NCBI RefSeq assembly: GCF_900188415.1
Contig: NZ_FZNV01000004.1
Location: 1 to 64,000, forward strand
Length of the DNA stretch: 64,000 bases
From: Maribacter sedimenticola
Lineage (GTDB): Bacteria; Bacteroidota; Bacteroidia; Flavobacteriales; Flavobacteriaceae
Reading direction: 5' to 3'
In this document: piece after piece, positions 1 through 8,972 of the stretch
How positions within the stretch are numbered: position 1 is the stretch's first letter
How the letters are laid out: each line of letters opens with the position of its first letter
Made by a program: the position numbers and the translations under genes
The notes under the pieces: model-generated
What the model saw: only the letters and a program-made list of their open reading frames with translations
Databases searched by the model: none
What the model was told of the DNA's origin: nothing

Positions 1-912
1 ATTGGCCCTTGTAAGTAATGTACTACCGCAGTTATTGGTAACTGTAACACTCGGTGGTGTGGATACTGTGGTCATAGTATAGGATACCGAGGATGAATTG
101 GCGCTCCAACAACCCGTCGAAGTATTTCTAGACCTTAGGTAATAAACGGAACCACTTGTGAGCGTTATTGTTTCGTTCGAATTTGCAGTACTTGTTCCTG
201 AAGCACTGCTCTGCCAATACCAAACATTACCGTTGCCTGAATATTGATCGTACAGAATTCTTTTCAAAGTGACGCTGTTACAGTTCTGGGAATCCACTGT
301 GGGGGTCTGTGGAGTCCCGGGCAAATAATTAATAGTATAGGATACAGAAGTAGATGAACTCCATAATCCAGAACTATTATGTCTAGCTCGAACATAATAA
401 GTACTTCCGCTTGTTCTGTCAATATAACTACCTGAATTGGAAGTTGAAGTTCCTGATGAACTACTTTGCCAATAATAGGTAATACCAGTTGGCGGATTAT
501 TCCGGGTAAGTCTCGTATAACCACAATAGTTAACTTTACTCGGCATTGGGGGTGCTGCTGGTGCTCCAGCGGCTTGGGAAACAGTAAATGTACCTATCTG
601 TGATCCATTTTTTACCAACTGGACGCTTCCACTGCGTGATGAGCCAGTAGTGTTGTTGGAAACCGTGACTACAACAGAACTTCCAGAGCGGTAGGCGCTT
701 AGCCAACTTGGTTTTGTGCCTACTTGCCAGTCGAATGAGGAGCCATCGTAACATCCACCCTGGATAGAGGAGCTTTGGGAACCACTTGGTGTAGCCGTGA
801 ATGATAAATTTGTACCAGCTGCATAACAACCTCCTTGTGCAGTACCTTCCCAAGAAAATGTTAAGGTTAGCGCAACAATTAAGATTCGAATTATATTTTG
901 TATCCTATTCAT
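1..912 (-). CDS. BACON-domain protein, N-terminal part of an RHS-type surface protein (partial at left edge)
   Basis: An open frame runs leftward from the ATG at 912 to the window edge (304 codons, no stop), so the gene is incomplete. It starts with a signal peptide (residues 1-26, ending in TAQ). Residues about 27-115 look like a BACON domain: they contain a paired-Cys GGCY motif, a W-S/T strand pattern and end in FTVSQAAG. Three fibronectin-like repeats follow, each with a C-G/N-x-LTR start, YYWQ, SGTST and YYxRxR motifs; the third is cut by the edge. In Bacteroidota this architecture often precedes an RHS repeat-associated core, but that part lies outside the window, so the RHS call is inference. 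The ATG lies 4 bp after the stop of the 1705-residue gene, suggesting translational coupling. Confidence 0.8.
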   Translation of the reverse strand, partial: MNRIQNIIRILIVALTLTFSWEGTAQGGCYAAGTNLSFTATPSGSQSSSIQGGCYDGSSFDWQVGTKPSWLSAYRSGSSVVVTVSNNTTGSSRSGSVQLVKNGSQIGTFTVSQAAGAPAAPPMPSKVNYCGYTRLTRNNPPTGITYYWQSSSSGTSTSNSGSYIDRTSGSTYYVRARHNSSGLWSSSTSVSYTINYLPGTPQTPTVDSQNCNSVTLKRILYDQYSGNGNVWYWQSSASGTSTANSNETITLTSGSVYYLRSRNTSTGCWSANSSSVSYTMTTVSTPPSVTVTNNCGSTLLTRAN

Positions 913-916
913 CTTC

Positions 917-3900
917 TTAGTATTTATAGGTATAATTTATTTCACTTGATTTCTTAAAACCTCCCGATCCTGAATCGCCAACAAAATCAACAATTTCTGT
1001 CTCGGTGCTTTTTAGTCTTCCCATAGCATCATATAGATAATGCGTGGCTAGGTTATTAGCTCCTATTATATGGGAGAGTTCGCCCCATTCATTGTACACA
1101 TAGGAGGTCATTGATGATTCAATAGGGTGTAGTCTGAAGTCATCAATTATGCCCCCCCCTCCTACAGCTGTTATATAAACATTCGCACCATTATTTATTG
1201 AAGTGTAAAAATTTAGTAACCACCAGTCCCCTGCACGAATCATTTCATCATTATTGGGTTGAACGTTTTGGGAGCCATTATAGAACGCTACATTACCTTC
1301 CTGTCCATTTTTCACCCAGACAGATATCTTGAATTTTTTGGAGTTACCATCTGACGTATTTACAGTGGATACAAAGGCATTTTGTCCAGATGCCAAGGAA
1401 AGTGCGTAGCTCCCTGTATGGGAATCATTGGACGGGGTTGCCGAACCTTTTTGTACTTCGCCTCCATAGGCTCCATTATTTTCATCCTCAGCTCCAGAAT
1501 AGAAAATTTCATTGTATCCCGCATTCGAAGAAACAATAGGTTTTGAATCCCTATATCCCATTTTTGTACTGAGGTAATTACCATTAATATCTTTACTCTC
1601 AATGGCCATGGAATAATCATCATACCTAGTTATTTCGGTTAGCTGCTTCCATTTCGTCCCAGTTCCGGTATTCCAATCAAAGTTGTCCGAAGAACCAACA
1701 TAGTTTTGGAAAAATCCATCTGTATCCTTAGTCCCGTTCCAGGTAAACGATTTATGCTTGCGCCATATATTATTGCCCCATGTATTGGCCCAGGTTGTTA
1801 GTCCTGCACCCACCTTTTTCCAAGAACTGTTTTCGTTGATTTCTGTAAAGGTCAAAGCTTCTTGAGCCAACATATTCACATTTGGCACAGAAGCCCCCAA
1901 TGGCGTATCATGTACACTTCCCATGGCTGGATAGAATTCGTATGCAGGCATGATGGTTGTGCGAATTTCTCGATTCCTACTATCCTTTGTAGTGGATTGA
2001 AGTACTTGACCGCTTAGGAAGTCATAGGTGTCCAAACTTGTTTCCACTGTAATATCCCCTTGTATCGTGATCGTCTTCTCCAATACACTTGGGTAGGTAA
2101 TTTTACTCGTTGAACTAACGAAATAGGACTCATTTCCATTGTTCAATACCCTTTTAAGACTTTTGTGGGATTCTTGGGTTACCCCAATTTCGCCTTGCCC
2201 ATCTAAATTCGTTTTATAGGTATTTTCTTTTTTTACTAAAATTTGCGCATAGGGATTATAGCTAGTTACGGATTTTAGCCTACCAATATTCGCCAAGGCA
2301 CTTTTAATGGTATATTTATTAGCCTTGACATTAGTTTCCAACTGAGAATTTTGTTCTTCCCAAACTTCAAAGGCGCTACCTAGATTAAATAAGGAGGCAG
2401 AAAATCTATCGTAAGGCTCCAACGTTTCAAATTCATAAGCAGTAGAGCCCATAATATTGCCATTGTAATCTTTATTGACCATCTTAACATGGCTATATAA
2501 TACCCCCGGTGATGGAAGTTCTGAAAAGTAAGGCATGGCCCTAGGCTCATCTTTTGAAGGACTAAAAGAAGTTATACCAGAAATCTGACCTGTTACCGGA
2601 TTAGTATAGTCGTATTCAGTAACGAGACTATTAATACCATCACTCACGGAAACGCTAGTTACACGAACGCCTCCTCCTTTACGTCCATTTAAATCGGTAA
2701 GGGCATAATTATTCTGCTCCCCAAAAACACTTAGATTGGTTAAACAGAAACCATTCGGTACTGGCGTACAATTATTATTGCTATTATAGAAGTCATACTG
2801 CCAAGATTCACTACCTGCATCAAATGTTACGGCAGATGATGATACAGAAAGTACTTTATATCTTCCATATTCCGTCGTATAAGTACTAGTGCAACAAGTA
2901 TTATCAGGATACTGTTCGTATGTGGTTTTATTAAATTTGAAATCATAAAAACGATTTACTTCAAAATCACTGGCAATATTTGAAACGTTTCCATTAAAAT
3001 TGACTGTTAAGGAAAGTCCATTCCTTGTTACCGATGAAATTAAATTATACGCAATTTTTTTTGTGTAGGCCGCTTCCGCGTAATACGAGTCTTCCTCATA
3101 TTCTACATTAATTGTAGAACCTATAGGGGTTTGTATTTGATCTAAACTCCATACATCCGGGAAATTTTCGTAATGGCCCCAGTCATCAGTTTTATCATAA
3201 TCATAGGCTACCGCACTGGATTTATAGGAAAATTTATAGGGTGGGATTAGGCTAGCCCCCCCTTTTCCCTTAAAACTAATACTATTCAAAGTAAGACGAC
3301 CTTTATTTAGAACATCAGAACTAGGGCTAGCAGAAGCCAAAGAGTAGTCATGTCCAAGTACAATTACCTGTTGTGCAGAAGATTCTAGATTTAGCCCATT
3401 GAAATCATTTATATCAACAACTTTGTTCGAAGTATTTAGTTCAAAAACGTTTAAACTACTATTTGGAGGGCTTAGATAAAAATTATATCCCGGTCCCAAT
3501 AGACAGGTGCCTTCCGGGCTGTCTGCATTTGTATTTTTAAAGTAGGTATTTTTATATAATATACCTGTCTTCTGAATACTAAAGGCATTTTCTGCTTGTT
3601 TACTGAAGCCATTTAAATCCTCATTTTTGAAAAGAAGTACTTTTTTCAATCGTAATGGATAACTTTTAGGTATATCGAAATAGCTCTGATCCTCCGTACT
3701 CTGGGCGGAATACCGATCTATATTGTGACAACCCTGTTGCCCTAAATCTGATTCAAAAAGAAAGGAAGTATCTTCATTATTGCTATTCAAATAATAAAAT
3801 GTATCACCTGGATGACCGTAAACCTTATAGTTCTGTTGTGGTTCATAAATACTACTATAATTATCATCCCAAAAGCTTCCTCCATTCCATTTCTCAGCAT

Positions 3901-6034
3901 ATTTATATTTAGGAACAGAGGCATTATCTTTTCGCAAATCTTTTACAAAAAGAGCGGTATGGGTCCGCGTTTTAATAGCATCGAGATAATATAACTGTTT
4001 ACGCCCCCAAGAATACGAATAATTAGTGGTTCCATCATTTCCAATCTCCTCATCATAACGACCATTTGGAGTTTGCCATATATATCCATCGCTCCATTTG
4101 CCATATTCTAAGTTGACCCAGTACCCGTAGTCATTTCCATTAGGAATGCCATCATTATTTTCATCGATATAATCGGGACCAGTCACTGCTGTTAATAGCC
4201 AGTGAGTAGCATAGGGCGTGGTCTTTTGTATTTCGAAGAAACTACTCTCTTTATCAGGAACACCAAATTCGTTTTCGCGGAATGACCTATAAAAAGTTTC
4301 AAAATTATAGACCGGAAGCGAATAATGATACGTCCTTCCGTCAACTGTAGTTATACGATACGCGCCAATTCCTTCACCTTCATAAGTGTCCAAATCCGAG
4401 CGATCGATTCCATCCGCTTCCAAAAAACCAAAAACGCCATTTCGAATTTCATCATTGGTAAAGGTCTTGATATAATTACCTTCCCTTTTTCTATTAAGCT
4501 CTCCGTTGACCAAACTGCTTTGATTATTATAATTCGTTAGGTTTTGTGTTTTATAATAATTCAGCAAATTTTCAGCATTTATAGGGTCATTGTTGTTGTT
4601 AGTATTAAGAACTTGTGAGGTTTGGGTTCTCAAAAAGGAAGAGTGTGCATTGCTCATGGTAAAATTGACTTTGCTTACGGCACTCTTGTTTGATTCCGAG
4701 TGATTAACATCAGCGTATTCCGACAAATCATTATTGATATATTGAGCATAAAGGTCATCATCGTTCTTTTCTTCGCGACCTCTACCTGAAAGGTTTAATT
4801 CCGAAGTAAAATAAGGACTCAATGTTCCTGATAATCCCTGTGCTGTAACTGAATAATTATCGTAACCTGGAAGCACTAGGTTATTATATTTCAATTGGGC
4901 ATTCCTATCCAGCAGCACGTTCCCTACCGTCTCAGTGTCATATCTTGGAAGGATGGTTACATCCATAAAGTTATTTTCAATTACCTCATTTTTTTCATTT
5001 CCAGTCTTAGTTTTAATTGAATTCACTGGATAAAGCATACCTGATGTAAATAAATTATCATACTTGAAAAGACTATGTGTAACCTTGGTTTTGTTATACC
5101 CTATATAAAAATAATATAGCGGTAAATAGAAACCTGTTGAAGCGACATTTACATCATAGTCTCCCGAATTAACATCTTGACTAGACGTAGATATTCCCGC
5201 TCCAATACCGTTCACTTTACCATTGATGGATAACCCATCCGTACTAAAATTAATACCCATTCCCGATCTTTTATGAGATGCTATTTTACTACCATCAGAT
5301 GATTCCATCTGAGTCACCGATACTCCTCCGGACAGACCAGAACTATAATTGTAGTTAAGATTTAATCCAACAGCATTATTACCCGCACCTGATGCAAATC
5401 CATATCCTACACCTACACCACTAGTAGAAATATTAGCACTATATCCAGCAAAACCTCCGTTTATTCCTACACCGTTAGTACCAATACTTCCCCCTATCGA
5501 AGCCACATTTTCACCACCTAATCCAGCACTTGCGGATACATATCCCCCCAAGGATTGGTTAGAACCCCAAGAAGCTCCAAGCCCTACACTAAATGCGTCA
5601 CTAAAAGTCACTCCTGCACTTATACTATAGTAATTCTGGGTCGTTCCAGTATCGTAATAAAATTCATGAATACTAGTTTTTCCCCAGTCATCCGGGTAGC
5701 CATTAACACCACGGTTTATTGCGCCTGGGTTAAGGTTCCAGCCTAGTCCCACCCAAGAAGCTTCTTGCTCCATGGCAATGCCCGCATGATAGGCCAGGGA
5801 AATTGGATATCCGCCTTCTGGAGAAGGCACGTTTAACAGGGGAAGAACATAACTCATATCCCCGGTAACTAGGTTAACCATGTCAGTGGCATCAACTGGT
5901 TCAAAAGAGGCAGCTTCTGGGGCATTTGGGCCATTATTAGATGCCAATAAATAGTTAACAGGAAATAGGCTCGGCAAAAATGCCATTATAAAGAAAGTAG
6001 CCAATATCCTATGTGAAAATTTTGTCTTTGTCAT
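917..6034 (-). CDS. Large secreted RHS/YD-repeat-type protein, 1705 aa
   Basis: Signal peptide at residues 1-31. The first 120 mature residues carry the block typical of Bacteroidota RHS/SpvB-like proteins (VNLVTGDMSYVLPLLNVPSP, then YHAGI and SWVGLGWNLNPGAI). Residues about 140-290 are a Gly/Ser-rich, low-complexity stretch of alternating short strands, unusual inside such a protein. A long beta-rich region follows. The C-terminus has a YD-like motif (YVYNEWGELSHI, then THYLYDAMGRLKS), so the YD shell begins here and probably continues in the next gene. No C-terminal toxin domain and no T9SS sorting domain are visible. It is the sixth gene of a leftward operon; 17 bp separate it from the gene upstream and 4 bp from the gene downstream. 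Function (adhesin, toxin shell or polymer-like filament) is not settled by sequence. Confidence 0.8.
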   Translation of the reverse strand: MTKTKFSHRILATFFIMAFLPSLFPVNYLLASNNGPNAPEAASFEPVDATDMVNLVTGDMSYVLPLLNVPSPEGGYPISLAYHAGIAMEQEASWVGLGWNLNPGAINRGVNGYPDDWGKTSIHEFYYDTGTTQNYYSISAGVTFSDAFSVGLGASWGSNQSLGGYVSASAGLGGENVASIGGSIGTNGVGINGGFAGYSANISTSGVGVGYGFASGAGNNAVGLNLNYNYSSGLSGGVSVTQMESSDGSKIASHKRSGMGINFSTDGLSINGKVNGIGAGISTSSQDVNSGDYDVNVASTGFYLPLYYFYIGYNKTKVTHSLFKYDNLFTSGMLYPVNSIKTKTGNEKNEVIENNFMDVTILPRYDTETVGNVLLDRNAQLKYNNLVLPGYDNYSVTAQGLSGTLSPYFTSELNLSGRGREEKNDDDLYAQYINNDLSEYADVNHSESNKSAVSKVNFTMSNAHSSFLRTQTSQVLNTNNNNDPINAENLLNYYKTQNLTNYNNQSSLVNGELNRKREGNYIKTFTNDEIRNGVFGFLEADGIDRSDLDTYEGEGIGAYRITTVDGRTYHYSLPVYNFETFYRSFRENEFGVPDKESSFFEIQKTTPYATHWLLTAVTGPDYIDENNDGIPNGNDYGYWVNLEYGKWSDGYIWQTPNGRYDEEIGNDGTTNYSYSWGRKQLYYLDAIKTRTHTALFVKDLRKDNASVPKYKYAEKWNGGSFWDDNYSSIYEPQQNYKVYGHPGDTFYYLNSNNEDTSFLFESDLGQQGCHNIDRYSAQSTEDQSYFDIPKSYPLRLKKVLLFKNEDLNGFSKQAENAFSIQKTGILYKNTYFKNTNADSPEGTCLLGPGYNFYLSPPNSSLNVFELNTSNKVVDINDFNGLNLESSAQQVIVLGHDYSLASASPSSDVLNKGRLTLNSISFKGKGGASLIPPYKFSYKSSAVAYDYDKTDDWGHYENFPDVWSLDQIQTPIGSTINVEYEEDSYYAEAAYTKKIAYNLISSVTRNGLSLTVNFNGNVSNIASDFEVNRFYDFKFNKTTYEQYPDNTCCTSTYTTEYGRYKVLSVSSSAVTFDAGSESWQYDFYNSNNNCTPVPNGFCLTNLSVFGEQNNYALTDLNGRKGGGVRVTSVSVSDGINSLVTEYDYTNPVTGQISGITSFSPSKDEPRAMPYFSELPSPGVLYSHVKMVNKDYNGNIMGSTAYEFETLEPYDRFSASLFNLGSAFEVWEEQNSQLETNVKANKYTIKSALANIGRLKSVTSYNPYAQILVKKENTYKTNLDGQGEIGVTQESHKSLKRVLNNGNESYFVSSTSKITYPSVLEKTITIQGDITVETSLDTYDFLSGQVLQSTTKDSRNREIRTTIMPAYEFYPAMGSVHDTPLGASVPNVNMLAQEALTFTEINENSSWKKVGAGLTTWANTWGNNIWRKHKSFTWNGTKDTDGFFQNYVGSSDNFDWNTGTGTKWKQLTEITRYDDYSMAIESKDINGNYLSTKMGYRDSKPIVSSNAGYNEIFYSGAEDENNGAYGGEVQKGSATPSNDSHTGSYALSLASGQNAFVSTVNTSDGNSKKFKISVWVKNGQEGNVAFYNGSQNVQPNNDEMIRAGDWWLLNFYTSINNGANVYITAVGGGGIIDDFRLHPIESSMTSYVYNEWGELSHIIGANNLATHYLYDAMGRLKSTETEIVDFVGDSGSGGFKKSSEINYTYKY

Positions 6035-6051
6035 GGTTTAGTTTTAACTAG

Positions 6052-6648
6052 TTAATCACATTTTTCGTTATAGAAGGTCACAATCTCTTTTATGTCCTTC
6101 TTATTAAACTCCTTCTTATGTAATTTTTCTACAAGTAGCGGGCAATCTGAAAAAAAATCGGAAGCAGCTTTTTTAAAGTTTTTTGAAAACAGCTCATTGC
6201 TGGCCAAATGTGTAGCAGACTTTTGATTGCCTCTTTTTACATAATAATCAATAATGTTATAGGATTGAATCATTGGGCCTCCTGCACCCATGGGGGTCGC
6301 TCCCATAACCATATTTGCCGTAAAATCTTTATACAAGGATATTTCTCCCTTTACCAATTCCTCTAAAAAGATTGAATTATCCCTTCCCTCCACAATAACT
6401 GAACGGTACATCTTATCCCCTTTTCTTTTTCCATACCTAAAATGAACAAACTCGATTTCACTTAAATCCAAATAATAGGCCTTTGGTTTGGTGCTTTCCC
6501 AAATTTTGATGCGGTTATCCTTCATTTTGCCAACAGCCGTAAATACAGACCCATCTCTCTTACCAACCTTTACCGGTGCTTTTTGGGAGTAACTAATCGA
6601 AAAAAGGAAAAAGGAAACCAGAAAAATCCTATAGTTTAGAAATTTCAT
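6052..6648 (-). CDS. Secreted protein of unknown function in RHS operon
   Basis: A 198-residue protein with a signal peptide (residues 1-21, ending SYSQ). No recognised domain. The mature N-terminus (KVGKRDGSVFTAVGKMKDNRIKI) has the look of a small beta-barrel or SH3-like strand set, and the last 60 residues are alpha-helical and Lys/Asp-rich with two Cys that could form a disulfide. It starts 2 bp after the upstream lipoprotein gene and ends 17 bp before the 1705-residue gene, so it is almost certainly co-transcribed. A role in folding, anchoring or neutralising the large RHS-type protein is inferred only from position. Confidence 0.7.
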   Translation of the reverse strand: MKFLNYRIFLVSFFLFSISYSQKAPVKVGKRDGSVFTAVGKMKDNRIKIWESTKPKAYYLDLSEIEFVHFRYGKRKGDKMYRSVIVEGRDNSIFLEELVKGEISLYKDFTANMVMGATPMGAGGPMIQSYNIIDYYVKRGNQKSATHLASNELFSKNFKKAASDFFSDCPLLVEKLHKKEFNKKDIKEIVTFYNEKCD

Positions 6649-6650
6649 AT

Positions 6651-7289
6651 TTAAAGATTAAGTTTGGGTTCATGGATAAGCAAATTGGTAGGAATTTTAA
6701 AACCAACCTCTCCCGTTTTTAGTCCGATATCTTCAATTGTAAGATGGAAATAGTCATTTTTCAGAAACTCATCGTTTCGAGGATATACAAACATCATATT
6801 GGTAGCTTTGCCCATACCATACTCCCTTGGGTATATATAATCAAGTAATTCAAGGGTGTCCCTGGATTGACTAATTAGATGTACCTTTTGTCCCATCCCA
6901 AAAGCTAATTCATTCACCATACCTCCAAAGTCAGATTTCCTATTTATAACACTATTAAGAACTTCTTTACCGTTGTTCGATATTGAAATATTGAGGTACA
7001 TGTACTTACCATATTTACTCCTAACACTATCCAGTTCCTTTTGTGTTGTTCTTTCGTTAATTACTTGCTGAACCAGCATATCTGTAGGTCTATAGGTTAG
7101 GGTAAAGTTCAATCCGTTAATTTCCTTTTTTTGAACATATCCATTATCTGGGTCTTGCAAATGAGCGAGTAGTTCTTTCTTAGAATCAAAGACATTTTGG
7201 TTACAGGATGACAACAATAAAACCACGAAAAAGGACAACAAGACTCTCTTGAAAAAAAATATTTGCCTATTTACCTTCATATTGTTCAT
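6651..7289 (-). CDS. Lipoprotein of unknown function in RHS operon
   Basis: A 212-residue protein. The start at 7289 overlaps the upstream OmpH-like gene by 23 bp; a second in-frame ATG lies three codons later (MNNM). The N-terminus is a lipoprotein signal: Lys/Arg-rich start, a hydrophobic stretch, and a lipobox LLSSC with Cys29. The mature protein is mixed alpha/beta with no family I can name. The long gene overlap suggests coupled translation with the chaperone gene. Likely on the inner or outer membrane facing the periplasm. Its job is unknown; context points to biogenesis of the large exported proteins encoded downstream. Confidence 0.7.
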   Translation of the reverse strand: MNNMKVNRQIFFFKRVLLSFFVVLLLSSCNQNVFDSKKELLAHLQDPDNGYVQKKEINGLNFTLTYRPTDMLVQQVINERTTQKELDSVRSKYGKYMYLNISISNNGKEVLNSVINRKSDFGGMVNELAFGMGQKVHLISQSRDTLELLDYIYPREYGMGKATNMMFVYPRNDEFLKNDYFHLTIEDIGLKTGEVGFKIPTNLLIHEPKLNL

Positions 7290-7800
7290 TTAACCCAATT
7301 AGTATTTTATTAGTCAAATCAGAAGCCTCTTCCGCATACATGATATTCCCATTTCCGCCAGCTCCAAAAATCATAGGGTATCCATGTTGCTTACCATATT
7401 CTTGCACATAATCATTAATATCGTTTATGAGGGTCTGTGTCATTTTCTGGTCTTCTTCCTGGACCTGCTTTTGAACCGCTTGCTGGTAATTATTGATTTG
7501 CTGTTGTTTGTTTGCCAACAATTCCTGCTTTAATTCCATTTCCTTTTTGGTCATGGATGCCCTTTCTTTTTCGTAGGATTTTAGTTCCGTTTGCCAGCTG
7601 GTAACCAAGCTGTCCACATTACCTTTAATGACTTCCGTTTTTTTGGTAAATGCCTCTCGTTCTGCTTTGGTTCTTTTATAACCTTCAATCAATTTATTCA
7701 CATCTACATAGACCAATTCATTTTTGGAACTATTGGCTACAAATGAGCTGATCAATACAACTGTTATTATGCTTACAATGGGGATGATTAGTTTTTTCAT
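7267..7800 (-). CDS. OmpH/Skp-like periplasmic chaperone
   Basis: A 177-residue protein with an N-terminal signal/anchor (residues 1-24). The mature part starts VYVDVNKLIEGYKRTK, the beta-strand plus helix start of the OmpH (Skp) family. A long charged coiled coil follows (about residues 40-130, rich in Lys, Glu and Gln), and the C-terminus returns to a small beta domain (YPMIFGAGGNGNIMYAEEASDLT), the normal Skp layout and length. Skp binds unfolded outer-membrane or exported proteins in the periplasm. Skp genes are usually next to bamA or lpxD; here the gene sits inside an operon of large secreted proteins, suggesting a dedicated copy. It overlaps the next gene by 23 bp. Confidence 0.85.
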   Translation of the reverse strand: MKKLIIPIVSIITVVLISSFVANSSKNELVYVDVNKLIEGYKRTKAEREAFTKKTEVIKGNVDSLVTSWQTELKSYEKERASMTKKEMELKQELLANKQQQINNYQQAVQKQVQEEDQKMTQTLINDINDYVQEYGKQHGYPMIFGAGGNGNIMYAEEASDLTNKILIGLNEQYEGK

Positions 7801-7850
7801 CTGTTTATTTGTTTGTTTTTAATAGGTTAGATGTAATTATTTAGGGTTAA

Positions 7851-8972
7851 TTAATTCTTGGATTCTAATATTTTTATTCTTTCTTCCTGCCGAATTATAT
7901 AAAGCGTCAGTTCTTCAATTTTCTCCAATAGCAATCGGTTCATTTCACCTAACTCCACTCCGTTGGTTTCAATTTCAGTGGCAGAGGGTATATTTGGCAA
8001 ATGGCCATTTTTATCTATATGTTTTTGAACTTCTTCCAGTGACAGCAGTTTATAGTTTTTTGTAAAAACGTAATCAGGCCAGTTGGCTGTTTCTACCTTG
8101 ATCTCTTTAGCCCTAATTTCTCCGTTTACGGCAAGTTCATAATTACCTGGCATGGTTGTACCAATACCAACTTTACCTGACATATAGTTTATATCCTGAC
8201 CATTAGCAGACCAAAGTGTTCCACCTTGGTTACCAGGACCTGTACTTCCTCCATCTTCTCCATACAGAAGCGCGCTTAAAGACCATTCTTGCCCGTTAAT
8301 TTCTTCAATTCTGGGCATGGCTATATGCATACTTTCACCAGCCCCACAAGCATACATAAATGCCCTTATTCTAGTTTTAATTTGTGAATAACCTGTAGGA
8401 AATATGTAATCCATGGTTTCATAAGATGCAGGTGGTATTGAAGATTCTGAACCATTTAAAGGGTCATATATACCAGAAGTACCTAAATCAACAGCACCAT
8501 TTGGTCTAATATGCCCTACAATTAAATACCATTTATCATTGGGCATATCCATCGCTGAAAAATACGGCCAGCTTATTGGGTCTCCATCCTCTGTTTGAAA
8601 GTTTTGTAACAAGTTATCATTACTATCATAAGGTGTAAACCCTGTGTAATTTTGACAATTCATATTACCGTTAGACCTTACCCAGAAACTTACCCTATAA
8701 GATTTATTTGTATCCAACAATACTCCATTTTCAGAAAAACCACCATTAAATCCAGCATCTCCATCTGCTAATGCTTGCCAAACCACTATAGTTTCTCCAT
8801 AGGGCCCTACCATATTTATTCTAGAATTTTGCGTATCTAGACCTTGATTCTGATAGTTATCGGTTCTACCTGTTTCACCAGCAACCCAATCATCGGTATG
8901 AATTAAATTTTGAGCTTTTACAGTGCTAAAACAAACTACCGTTATTAATAATATTAATAAGCTATTCTTCAT
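7851..8972 (-). CDS. Secreted protein with tail-type C-terminal module (paralogue 1)
   Basis: A 373-residue protein with a signal peptide (residues 1-20, ending VKAQ). Residues about 25-235 form a beta-rich domain resembling carbohydrate-binding jelly rolls (YRVSFWVRSNGNMN, DKWYLIVGHIRP). From about residue 265 comes a module shared with the next-upstream gene: GKVGIGTTxPG, LAVNGEIRAKEIKVET, WPDYVF, GHLPNIPSA, ELGEMNRLLLEKIEELTLY, ending in a short coiled coil. This module is widespread at the C-termini of flavobacterial exported proteins and resembles phage tail-fibre ends. It starts 4 bp inside the preceding gene (ATGA overlap). No T9SS C-terminal domain. Confidence 0.8.
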   Translation of the reverse strand: MKNSLLILLITVVCFSTVKAQNLIHTDDWVAGETGRTDNYQNQGLDTQNSRINMVGPYGETIVVWQALADGDAGFNGGFSENGVLLDTNKSYRVSFWVRSNGNMNCQNYTGFTPYDSNDNLLQNFQTEDGDPISWPYFSAMDMPNDKWYLIVGHIRPNGAVDLGTSGIYDPLNGSESSIPPASYETMDYIFPTGYSQIKTRIRAFMYACGAGESMHIAMPRIEEINGQEWSLSALLYGEDGGSTGPGNQGGTLWSANGQDINYMSGKVGIGTTMPGNYELAVNGEIRAKEIKVETANWPDYVFTKNYKLLSLEEVQKHIDKNGHLPNIPSATEIETNGVELGEMNRLLLEKIEELTLYIIRQEERIKILESKN

